From the NCBI GenBank assembly GCA_937864115.1, contig CALMII010000006.1:1-64000 (forward strand): 64,000 nucleotides of DNA, in the 5' to 3' direction. This document shows, in pieces, positions 37,255 to 44,777 of this stretch. Each line of letters begins with the position of its first letter. The first letter of the stretch is position 1. A program made the position numbers and the translations under genes. A model generated the notes under the pieces. The model was given only the letters and a program-made list of their open reading frames with translations. It did not search any database and was not told the origin of the DNA. Origin of the DNA: an uncultured Steroidobacter sp. GTDB taxonomy: Bacteria > Pseudomonadota > Gammaproteobacteria > Steroidobacterales > Steroidobacteraceae.

Positions 37255-37689
37255 ATGTCGTTCGCGCCTTCTTCCATGACATCGATGCCCTGTCCGTGCG
37301 GTTCGACGCTCGCGCTGGCTGCGTGCTGCGGCCGCTGGCATGCAGGCGCATCGGCACCGACGGCAGAACAGTTGATGCGTTCGCGTTACGCCGCCTTCGT
37401 GCTGCTCGATGCGCCGTATCTGCTGCGGACCTGGCACGTCAGCACGCGACCTGCATCGGTGAGCTTCGAGCCCGGCCTCAAATGGCTCGGTCTGAAGGTC
37501 GTGAGTGCGCGAACCGTCGATGCCGATCGCGCCGAGGTCGAGTTCATCGCGCGTTATCGCGTGGGCGGCGCCTCGGCCGGGCGGCATCACGAACGCAGCC
37601 GGTTCGTGTGCGAAGGTGGTGAGTGGTTCTACGTCGACGGCTCTGCCTGTGGGGCCGGCTTCAGCCGGCCATCTGAAAAGTCAGGCTGA
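37255..37689 (+). CDS. ychJ: YchJ family protein with repeat-derived C-terminus
   Basis: The protein has 144 residues. The N-terminal SEC-C-like Cys motif CPCGSTLALAACCGRWH and the YchJ core (EQLMRSRYAAFVLLDAPYLLRTWH; HERSRFVCEGGEWFYVDG) are intact. E. coli YchJ has a second Cys motif at the C-terminus; here the frame instead runs into the intergenic repeat, which supplies the final about 15 residues (SACGAGFSRPSEKSG) and the stop codon. An alternative start is ATG 37276. The role of YchJ is not established; SEC-C motifs bind zinc. Confidence 0.85.
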   Translation: MSFAPSSMTSMPCPCGSTLALAACCGRWHAGASAPTAEQLMRSRYAAFVLLDAPYLLRTWHVSTRPASVSFEPGLKWLGLKVVSARTVDADRAEVEFIARYRVGGASAGRHHERSRFVCEGGEWFYVDGSACGAGFSRPSEKSG

Positions 37690-37735
37690 AGCCTGACCTA
37701 CAGGCAGAGGCCGGCTCAAGCCGGCCCCACAGGCA
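37648..37735. repeat. paired-palindrome repeat, copy C (three palindromes)
   Basis: This is the longest copy. It runs GGCCGGC-TTCA-GCCGGCC, GTCAGGC-TGAA-GCCTGAC, then a second GGCCGGC-TCAA-GCCGGCC. It lies between convergent genes, and both stop codons (37687-37689 and 37718-37716) fall inside it. It probably doubles as a bidirectional terminator. Confidence 0.88.
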
Positions 37736-39128
37736 GAGAAGAGACGAACCACACCGGCGGCGCCGCCGTGAACTCGCACAGCTTGCGCTGCAGCGGATGC
37801 CGAAAGCGGATGCGCCACGCATGCAGGCACAGCGGCGCAGCATCGACCGGCAGCGTCTGGCTGTCGCCGAGTTCATCGCCGCGCAGATAGACGGGATCGC
37901 CGCAGACGGGAAATCCGAGGTGCCACAGATGCACCCGGATCTGGTTGGTGCGGCCGGTGAGCGGTCGTGCTTCCAGCAGGCTGGTGCCGTCGTCGAGTCG
38001 CTGCAGAACCTGAAATTCGGTACGTGCCGGCAGTCCCGATGCTGCGTCGATGACGCGCGACCCGGCATGGCCGGCATCGGCGCTGATCGGCGCTGCGCAG
38101 ACAAACTCGTTGGCGGCCGGATGGCCGTGGACGCACACGAGATAGTTCTTCTCCACCTCGCCGCGGGCGAACTGCGCCTGGATCTTTCCGGCGATGTGAC
38201 GCGTGCGCGAAACGACGAGTGCGCCGGTCGTGTTGGCGTCCAGTCGATGCGCCGGGCGCGGCGTCTGCGGGTGATAGAGCGCGTCGAGGATGTACTTGAG
38301 CGTGTTGCGATTGAAGCGGCCGCCGGCATGCATCGGCAGCGGCGCAGGTTTGTTGATCACCAGCAGCGCTTCGTCTTCATGCAGCAACTCGATCCGCATG
38401 TCGACGTCCGGTTCGATGACGCCGGGAAATCGGTGCAGATAACGTTCGCCGGCGCGCACGCGGGTCGCAGCGGGAGCCGGGCGTTCGGCGGAATCGAGCA
38501 GCAACCCCTTGTCGCAACGCTCCTGCCAGAAGTTCGCGGGAATGTGACTGACGATGCGGCACAGCGCATCGAGCAGCGTCAGTCCATCGCAGGCAGCCGG
38601 AATGGTCACGGGCCGGAAATGATCGTGCGGCACGCTACCGGGCAGCGGATGGATGAGGCGCTCGATCTGTTCGTGGCGGATCGCGATGCGTTTCGCCATG
38701 TCGTTCGCGTCGATCCCGCAGCAGTAGGGGCAGTGCCTGCCTGCCTCGTAGCGTTCGTGCTGGCGATCCTCGGCCGTCAGCACATGGCGGCAGTTGGTGC
38801 ACTGAATCCACGGCGCATCGGTTGATTCCAGGTCGGGCGCGCGGAGTTCCTTCTTCACCCGAATGCTCATGCGCACGAACGGCTGATGCTCGATGCCCGC
38901 GACCTGCGGCTGCAGATCTTCGAGGCCCGGCCAGCGGCGCAGTTGCTCGATCAGCTGCTCCGTTGCCTCCGTCTCTCCCGCGACCGACAGGCTGATGCCT
39001 TCGGGCGTGAGCAGGATCGAACCCTTCAGATGCCCTTGCCGGCACAGGGACAGCAACGCGGCGCGCCGATCCTTGAGATCGGCCAGTGCCGCAGGATGAT
39101 GGGCGGTGACGCAGACGAAGGGATGCAT
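37716..39128 (-). CDS. fusion: TrhO/UPF0176-type N-domain + Cys cluster + RluA pseudouridine synthase
   Basis: The protein has 470 residues. Residues 1-95 match the N-terminal domain of TrhO-type tRNA hydroxylases (LKGSILLTPEGISLSVAG). Residues 110-136 have CTNC...CPYC as found after the rhodanese domain in TrhO, but the rhodanese domain itself is absent. Residues about 170-460 are an RluA synthase with HRLDANTTGALVVSR and catalytic Asp297. The pseudouridine domain should modify a rRNA or tRNA uridine. ATG 39140 is an alternative start. The last residues (VSSLPVGPA) and the stop come from the intergenic repeat. Confidence 0.85.
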   Translation of the reverse strand: MHPFVCVTAHHPAALADLKDRRAALLSLCRQGHLKGSILLTPEGISLSVAGETEATEQLIEQLRRWPGLEDLQPQVAGIEHQPFVRMSIRVKKELRAPDLESTDAPWIQCTNCRHVLTAEDRQHERYEAGRHCPYCCGIDANDMAKRIAIRHEQIERLIHPLPGSVPHDHFRPVTIPAACDGLTLLDALCRIVSHIPANFWQERCDKGLLLDSAERPAPAATRVRAGERYLHRFPGVIEPDVDMRIELLHEDEALLVINKPAPLPMHAGGRFNRNTLKYILDALYHPQTPRPAHRLDANTTGALVVSRTRHIAGKIQAQFARGEVEKNYLVCVHGHPAANEFVCAAPISADAGHAGSRVIDAASGLPARTEFQVLQRLDDGTSLLEARPLTGRTNQIRVHLWHLGFPVCGDPVYLRGDELGDSQTLPVDAAPLCLHAWRIRFRHPLQRKLCEFTAAPPVWFVSSLPVGPA

Positions 39129-39290
39129 GGCCCGAACCATAGCAAGCGTCGGACCAGTGTTCGACGCTTGGACATAACGAACGGGCCGTTCGCGTCGTAG
39201 GTGTTGCGCGGACGGCGGCGCCATGCGGCTTGTCAGCCGTTGCCATCTCGCCGACGATTGCGCCACGTCCACGACACAGGCCGGCTTCGC

Positions 39291-41627
39291 ATGCAGCCAC
39301 TGCCTCCCGGCGATCTCAAAGAACTCCTGTCGCTGCTGCAGACGGCGCTGGAACTGTCGGAGCCCGATCGCGAGCAATGGCTGGCGACGCTCGATCCCCG
39401 CAAGGGCCATCTCAAGCAGACGCTCGCCGATCTGCTGCAGAAGCAGGCGCAGTTCGAAACCGACGACTTCCTCCAGTCACTGGCGGAGTTCACGCGATCG
39501 CAGGGTGAGGGCGTCCCGCTGCCCGCATCGCCGTTCGCCGGCGCCCTCGTCGGGCCGTACCGGCTGATCCAGCCCATCGGCGAGGGCGGCATGAGTTCGG
39601 TGTGGCTGGCCGAGCGCGATGACGCAGTGATCCGGCGCAGGGTGGCGCTGAAGCTGCCACACTGGTGGGCGCTGACGAAGCTGACGGATCGCGCGGTGCA
39701 GGAGCGCGACATTCTCGCCTCGCTCGAACATCCGAACATTGCGCGTCTTTACGATGCCGGCATCACGTCGGATGGCCGGCCCTACCTGGCGCTCGAGTAC
39801 ATCGAAGGCCAGCCCATCGACATCTACTGCCGCGACCGCGCGCTGGAGCTGCGAACCCGGGTGCAGCTCATCGCGCAGATTGCGCGGGCCGTCGCTTACG
39901 CGCATTCGCGGCTGATCGTGCATCGCGATCTCAAGCCCTCGAACATCCTGATCGACGCGCAGGGGCAGACGCATCTGCTCGACTTCGGCATCGCGAAGCT
40001 GCTGGAGGAGGGCGGTCCGAACAAGGCGCTGACGCAGGTCGCGACGTTGATGCTCACGCCTGCGTACGCGTCGCCCGAACAACTGCTAGGGCAATCGGTG
40101 ACCACGGAGAGCGATGTGTATTCGCTCGGCCTGGTGGCCTATGAGCTGCTGACCGGATTCCGACCGTATACGCTCAAGAACGCCGCGAACACCGGCTGGG
40201 AAGTCGTCTCCGCCCACATCCATCGGCCCAGCGACGTGACCGAGAGCGGCAGCGATGCGCGACTGCTGCGCGGCGATCTCGACACGATCGTCCTCAAGGC
40301 GCTCAAGAAGGAACCGGCCGAGCGCTACGGCACCGCGGCCGCATTTGCCGACGATCTCGAACGCTACCTGCGCAACGATCCCGTGCTGGCACAGCCCGAC
40401 TCCGCCAGCTATCGGCTGCGTAAGTTTGCGGCGCGCAACCGGCTGGTGGTCGGTGCAGCCGTCGCCGTCGTGGCGGCGCTGGCGATCGGACTTGCGGTGT
40501 CGATGTGGCAGTTGCAGGTCGCGCGCGAGCAGCGACGTCATGCCGAGGAGGTGAAGGAGTTCACCGCATCCATCTTCCGGTCCGCGGATCCGTTCTTCAC
40601 CGGCAAGAACAACATGAGTGCGGCCGAGCTGCTGACATTCGCGCGCGAACGCATCGATCGCGAACTGGTGTCGCAGCCGCGCAGTGCCGCGGAACTGCTG
40701 CTGATCGTCGGCGAGGCGCAATCGAATCTCGAACGGACGGAAGAAGCACGCGCGACGCTGGAGAAGGCGCTCGCCGTGGCGGCCGGTTCGCTGCCGGCGG
40801 ACAGCCTGCCGGTCGCGATCGGCCACAGTCAGCTCGCCAGCATTGCCCTGCAGCGGTCCGACTACGCTGTCGCGGAGAAGGAACTGGCGATTGCCCTTCC
40901 TCTGCTGCGTGCCTACGGCGAAGAGAAGGAAGGCGCCCGGCACCTGGCGTCCTCGCTCATGATCAGCGGGTTCATTGCCGGCGAGCGCGGCGAAGGCGAG
41001 CAGGCCATCGCACAGATGCAGGAGGCCGTCGACGTACTGCGCAAAGCCTTCGGCGCGGACGACTCCGAAACCATTCTCGCCACGCGCCAGCGCGCGCAGG
41101 AATACCTGCTCATGGGCAACGCCGCGGAAGGTCTCGTCGCGGCGCGCGCGGCGCATGAAAGCGCCATCAGGAATTTCGGCAACGGCGGACGCAACAACCT
41201 GCTCGCCGAAACCGAGGATGTCTACGGCCGCGCGCTGGTCGATTCGGGGAACCTCGAGGAAGGCATTGCGCATCTGCAGGCATCCATCGAGCGCGCCGAG
41301 AGCATTCTCGGCCCCGAAGCCGATTCCGTCGTGAGCAAGCTCAGCTGGCTGGCCCGCGCGCAGTCGAAACTCGGCGATCTGCCCGGCGCCATTGCGACGC
41401 TGGAGAAGGCCGTGCGTATCTCGAAAGACGAACTCTCGAAATTAAGACCCGCGATGCCGCGATGCGAATTGGGCAGGTGGATTGAAATTCCTATCCGCGA
41501 CTCGCGAGATATCGTTACGATCAAGCGAATAGCTCAGAAAGCAAGTGCTCATGAGAAAGCTAACTATCGTATGTGCGTGCTTGGTTCTAAGTGTGAGAAC
41601 CATCGCACCCGCTGTCGCTCAAGCTAG
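39291..41627 (+). CDS. Ser/Thr protein kinase with TPR sensor region, 3'-truncated
   Basis: The N-terminal region is followed by a PknB-like kinase: IGEGGMSSVWLAERDD, VALKLP, HRDLKPSNILID and DFGIAKLL, so all catalytic motifs are intact. One membrane helix (about 385-405) leads into periplasmic TPR repeats. True similarity stops near 41442 (AVRISKDELSKL). Beyond that the frame passes through a 56-bp repeat and AT-richer DNA, ending with about 60 unrelated residues that overlap the start of the hydrolase gene. The gene was probably longer and was cut by the rearrangement. It may still make a functional kinase. Confidence 0.85.
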   Translation: MQPLPPGDLKELLSLLQTALELSEPDREQWLATLDPRKGHLKQTLADLLQKQAQFETDDFLQSLAEFTRSQGEGVPLPASPFAGALVGPYRLIQPIGEGGMSSVWLAERDDAVIRRRVALKLPHWWALTKLTDRAVQERDILASLEHPNIARLYDAGITSDGRPYLALEYIEGQPIDIYCRDRALELRTRVQLIAQIARAVAYAHSRLIVHRDLKPSNILIDAQGQTHLLDFGIAKLLEEGGPNKALTQVATLMLTPAYASPEQLLGQSVTTESDVYSLGLVAYELLTGFRPYTLKNAANTGWEVVSAHIHRPSDVTESGSDARLLRGDLDTIVLKALKKEPAERYGTAAAFADDLERYLRNDPVLAQPDSASYRLRKFAARNRLVVGAAVAVVAALAIGLAVSMWQLQVAREQRRHAEEVKEFTASIFRSADPFFTGKNNMSAAELLTFARERIDRELVSQPRSAAELLLIVGEAQSNLERTEEARATLEKALAVAAGSLPADSLPVAIGHSQLASIALQRSDYAVAEKELAIALPLLRAYGEEKEGARHLASSLMISGFIAGERGEGEQAIAQMQEAVDVLRKAFGADDSETILATRQRAQEYLLMGNAAEGLVAARAAHESAIRNFGNGGRNNLLAETEDVYGRALVDSGNLEEGIAHLQASIERAESILGPEADSVVSKLSWLARAQSKLGDLPGAIATLEKAVRISKDELSKLRPAMPRCELGRWIEIPIRDSRDIVTIKRIAQKASAHEKANYRMCVLGSKCENHRTRCRSS
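41443..41498. repeat. 55-bp direct repeat, left copy
   Basis: This copy of 56 bp matches 42669-42723 with one substitution and one indel. It lies exactly where the kinase homology ends and where base composition drops. It contains a short internal tandem (GCGATGC/GCGATGC). No transposase and no integron attC core were recognised. Confidence 0.85.
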
Positions 41628-42486
41628 GGAACCCATCGAAAGTTCCGTGAGAGCGAACGGACTTGTGGCAGCTTTTTTTGTGCCTGCGGGAGCAGAAAAA
41701 CCGCTGCCTGCCGTGATCGTACTAGGTGGTTCGGAAGGTGGCGTAGGCGGAGACACTGCACGGTCAATTGCGCAGCACGGATTCGCAACATTAGCCTTGG
41801 CCTATTTCCGAGCACCAGGATTGCCGGACGAGTTGGGCAACATCCCCCTCGAATATTTCGACACTGCGATCAATTGGTTGAAAGAACAACCCGCCGTCGA
41901 TGCCAATCGCATTGGCGCATTCGGAATTTCCACGGGCGGGGAAGCCGCGCTGCTCATCGCATCGCGCAATCCGACTATACGAGCAGTCGTAGCAGGCGCC
42001 CCCTCCAATGTCGTCTGGCAAGGCATAGGGAAAGCAAGCGCGCCAGGTGGGGCTGCGTCATTCAGTCTTGGCGGCAAGTCTGTTTCGTTTCTCCCATACG
42101 ATCACTCCAAGTCATTCACGACAGTCTACGACTTATATATCCGAAGCTTCGCAAAGCGTGATGCATACCCTGATGCCGCTATCCCCGTTGAGAAAATCAA
42201 TGGAGGCATTCTCTTGATCTGCGGTGAAGACGATCGCTTGTGGCCGTCTTGCCCAATGTCGGACGAGGTTATTGCGCGCCTCAAGGAGAAGAAATTTCAG
42301 TCGCGGGTGCAACTATTGCGGTACTCAAATGCTGGACACGGCGCTGTTGGAGAACCCTACACTCCCGACGATCCTACGGCGAAAGACGAATTGGGTGGAA
42401 CGCAGGGTGGAAACGTTGCAGCGCGTACCGATGGATGGCCAAAGGCGATCGCCTTCCTCAGCGAAGTACTAAATCAAAAACGTTGA
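41551..42486 (+). CDS. exported acyl-CoA thioesterase/BAAT C-terminal-like alpha/beta-hydrolase
   Basis: The protein has 311 residues with a signal peptide (cleavage near VAQA-REP). The nucleophile motif is FGISTGGEAALLIAS, preceded by VLGGSEGGVGG, and the catalytic His lies in SNAGHGAVG. This is the pattern of BAAT/acyl-CoA thioester hydrolase C-terminal and dienelactone-hydrolase-like proteins. Base composition is clearly lower in GC than the neighbours, with different codon use, and the gene is bracketed by 55-bp direct repeats. Acquisition by transfer is likely. ATG 41551 is preferred to GTG 41545. Confidence 0.8.
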   Translation: MRKLTIVCACLVLSVRTIAPAVAQAREPIESSVRANGLVAAFFVPAGAEKPLPAVIVLGGSEGGVGGDTARSIAQHGFATLALAYFRAPGLPDELGNIPLEYFDTAINWLKEQPAVDANRIGAFGISTGGEAALLIASRNPTIRAVVAGAPSNVVWQGIGKASAPGGAASFSLGGKSVSFLPYDHSKSFTTVYDLYIRSFAKRDAYPDAAIPVEKINGGILLICGEDDRLWPSCPMSDEVIARLKEKKFQSRVQLLRYSNAGHGAVGEPYTPDDPTAKDELGGTQGGNVAARTDGWPKAIAFLSEVLNQKR

Positions 42487-42668
42487 CGAGCGCAAAGTTC
42501 ATGACCGACTTACTTATAACCTCAACTATGCGGGAATAGCTGCGGAAATAGTGCATCGAGCACTTGATCGGAAAACGAAGAGATATCGCGCCCTTTGGGC
42601 TATCCGCCCCGACAATTCCATCGGCCGGCAAAACACCGAGTAAATCGCGACTGATCCCGGGGTCAACA

Positions 42669-42723
42669 TAAGACCGCGATGCCGCGATGCGAATCGGGCA
42701 GGTGGATTGAAATTCCTATCCGC
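42669..42723. repeat. 55-bp direct repeat, right copy
   Basis: Near-identical to the left copy at 41443-41498 in the same orientation, giving a 1.23-kb unit that holds the hydrolase gene. It ends 3 bp before the stop of the LanC-like remnant. Confidence 0.85.
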
Positions 42724-42725
42724 TA

Positions 42726-43020
42726 TCAAAATAGATCCAGCCCTGGTATCGCTGCTTCTTCTGGACGCAAACAATGATGTAGGTAAATAGCGAGGCCTGC
42801 ATCACCTGTCCATAAACTGTACCGTCCTTGACCATGGATTAGTCGATCTCTAGCGCACTGCCAGATAGCGTGCATCGAAAACTTTCTTGCTCGCTCAAGC
42901 CAGATAGCGTCTCCCCATCTGCGGAAGAGATACTGCCTGCCGTTCCGTGGAAAATATTCGATCCTGAGATCTTTTGACCTGGATAGCGCTCTTGGTTGGG
43001 TGATCGAAAATATCCACTTC
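42726..43020 (-). pseudogene. remnant of a LanC-like (lanthionine synthetase C-like) gene
   Basis: The 3' part reads RRWGDAIWLERARKFSMHAI then GQGRYSLWTGDAGLAIYL and ends PGLDLF, which matches the C-terminal end of LanC-like proteins as I know them. About 20 codons upstream, a FHGTAG motif (family CHGTAG) is in another frame, so a frameshift lies near 42945-42955. No upstream gene body is present. It is a degraded fragment, and the zinc-ligand Cys position appears as Phe. The family call rests on recognition of short motifs. Confidence 0.55.
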
Positions 43021-43091
43021 GTCCCCCGCTTCAATGTGAAACACCATGTCAGCGTCCTTGCCAGCGCAGGCCCTGCCATGCTCATCGCGGG

Positions 43092-44138
43092 CTACGGACA
43101 AGGATTGGCTTGCGCGCGATGCACCGCTTCGATTGCTTGCATCACTTCGTCGCTTAGTTTGAGTTCTGCGCTGCCGAGATTCGTCTTGAGCTGCGCCAGC
43201 GTCGTCGCTCCGATCAAATTGGAGGTGAGGAATCGTTGCCGATTGACGAAGGCCAGCGCCATTTGGCTCGGATCGAACGCATGCCTGCGCGCGATATCGA
43301 CATAGGCGGCGGTGGTTCTTTCGGCAATGTCGCCGTTGTAACGGGAAAAGCGCGGAAAGCGCACGACGCGGGCCTCGGGCGGCCGCGCGCCGTTCAAAAA
43401 TTTACCGGACAGCATGCCGAAGGCGAGCGGCGAATACGCAAGCAAACCAACGCGTTCGCGGATGGCCATCTCCGCCAGGCCCACTTCGAAGGTGCGATTA
43501 AGAAGGTTATAGGGATTTTGAATGCTGACGATGCGCGCGAGTTTGCGCTGCTCGGCAACGCGCAAAAATTGATGCAAGCCCCACGGCGTTTCGTTGGAGA
43601 GGCCGATGTGGCGCACTTTTCCTGAAGCAACCAGATCGGTCAGTGCATCCAGCGTTTCTTCGACGGGAACGGATTGCTCGTCCTCCATGTGCCGGTAGCC
43701 CATGCGGCCGAAGAAATTGGTGCTGCGATCCGGCCAATGCAGTTGATACAAATCGACGTAGTCGGTTTGCAGGCGCTGCAAACTTCCCTCGACGGCGGCG
43801 AGAATGTTTTTGCGGTCCAGCCCCGTCTTGCCGCCGCGCACGTGGTCGATTTTCAATACGTGCGTCGGGCCGGCCACCTTTGTGGCGAGTACTATCTTGT
43901 CGCGCTTGCCGCTGCGTTTCAGCCACGCGCCGATAATGCGTTCCGTCGAACCGTAGGTTTCCGCGCGCGGCGGCACCGAATACATTTCGGCGGTGTCGAT
44001 GAGGTTCACGCCGTGGTCGAGCGCGTAGTCGAGCTGCGCGTGCCCTTCCGCTTCGGTGTTTTGCTCGCCGAACGTCATCGTGCCGAGGCCGATGACGCTG
44101 ACTTTGATATCGGTGCGACCCAGTTGACGGTATTCCAT
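43092..44138 (-). CDS. tas: NADP(H)-dependent aldo/keto reductase, Tas-like
   Basis: The protein has 348 residues. It aligns with E. coli Tas along its length: SVIGLGTMTFGEQNTEAEGHAQLDYAL at the start, the catalytic region LIDTAEMYSVPPRAETYG (Asp, Tyr), Lys in VLATKVAGP, His in YQLHWPDR, and LLGATT-like LIGATTLAQLKTN near the C-terminus. ATG 44138 gives the MEYRQLGRTD start seen in relatives; a TTG 12 bp earlier is less likely. It is the only clearly intact gene in its segment of the scar region. Confidence 0.9.
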   Translation of the reverse strand: MEYRQLGRTDIKVSVIGLGTMTFGEQNTEAEGHAQLDYALDHGVNLIDTAEMYSVPPRAETYGSTERIIGAWLKRSGKRDKIVLATKVAGPTHVLKIDHVRGGKTGLDRKNILAAVEGSLQRLQTDYVDLYQLHWPDRSTNFFGRMGYRHMEDEQSVPVEETLDALTDLVASGKVRHIGLSNETPWGLHQFLRVAEQRKLARIVSIQNPYNLLNRTFEVGLAEMAIRERVGLLAYSPLAFGMLSGKFLNGARPPEARVVRFPRFSRYNGDIAERTTAAYVDIARRHAFDPSQMALAFVNRQRFLTSNLIGATTLAQLKTNLGSAELKLSDEVMQAIEAVHRAQANPCP

Positions 44139-44193
44139 CTGTATGCCCAATGAGATTGATTTGGTGAGATTGCGATCTATCGACGGCCGAATT

Positions 44194-44376
44194 TTAAAGC
44201 CTTGTCGAGCGTCGATTCAAAATTGGCGCAAGGCGACGAGAAATTCGTACAGGCCGGCGAACGAGGCGAAAGAGCGATCGCGCCAGAACGTTGTTCCATG
44301 CGACCGCGCAGGCTGCGCACGTATCCCAAAGCGTGCAGTCAAGATCGAAAACGACGGACTCGATTCGATCGTTCAT
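44194..44376 (-). pseudogene. 5' fragment of a HAD-superfamily hydrolase gene
   Basis: The first about 27 residues (ESVVFDLDCTLWDTCAACAV) carry the HAD motif I DxDxT. The rest of the 60-residue frame has no HAD features, and the remaining about 150 expected residues are missing. The frame likely joins unrelated sequence after a deletion near 44290. Its ATG overlaps the stop of a preceding fragment (ATGA), so it was once part of an operon. Confidence 0.65.
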
Positions 44377-44456
44377 TTGCGCGCACCCAACCGCGCAAGC
44401 ATCGCGGACAATTCTTCCGGGCTAATGTAAAAGCGCTCGCGCACGCGTCCCCACAG
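44373..44456 (-). pseudogene. 3' scrap of an unrecognised gene
   Basis: An open frame of about 27 codons (RVRERFYISPEELSAMLARL..., ending at TGA 44375-44373) overlaps the HAD fragment start by 4 nt, as expected for the end of an upstream operon gene. Its beginning is cut off at the junction with rluB-like sequence. I do not recognise the parent gene. Confidence 0.4.
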
Positions 44457-44459
44457 CAG

Positions 44460-44770
44460 TGGTCAGCCGCATGATGCAGGTGAAATACGCGGACCTGGAA
44501 ATGCCGCGCGATCTGCCGCGAGGCAAGCACCAGGCGCTTCCCGAACATCTCGTGGATCGACTCTACGAACTCGCCGGACTCGTGAAGCCGGTGCCCGAGA
44601 CACGTCGGGTTCGCGCCCCGCGCGTCGCGGCGGACCGTCAGCGCAAACCGGCCAAGCGTTCGGTGCGCGCCGCAGAGCCGCGGAATTCGCGCGAACGCAA
44701 AGGCCCGCGCGACACGGGTTCATCGCCCGGCCGGCGCAAACCTGCCGGCGGTCGACGGTCCGGTCGCTGA
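44460..44770 (+). pseudogene. 3' fragment of an rluB-like 23S rRNA pseudouridine synthase gene
   Basis: The encoded VSRMMQVKYADLEMPRDLPRGK aligns with the C-terminal part of E. coli RluB (VSRLIRVRYGDIPLPKGLPRGG), followed by a basic R/K-rich tail like that of RluB. The S4 and catalytic domains that should precede it are absent; upstream is unrelated minus-strand DNA. It is therefore the remnant of a gene cut at about 44458. An intact copy may exist elsewhere in the genome. Confidence 0.65.
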
Positions 44771-44777
44771 CGCCACC

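Noticed and set aside
42480..42642. Open frame of about 54 codons after the hydrolase gene
   Set aside because: It has no start codon and no recognisable family; possibly another scrap, but not supportable as a gene.
41443..42723. Integron cassette with attC sites
   Set aside because: No RYYYAAC/GTTRRRY core pairs, no long imperfect palindrome in the repeats, and no integrase in the window.
39291..44770. Prophage or insertion sequence as source of the scar
   Set aside because: No phage structural gene, integrase, transposase or terminal inverted repeat was recognised.
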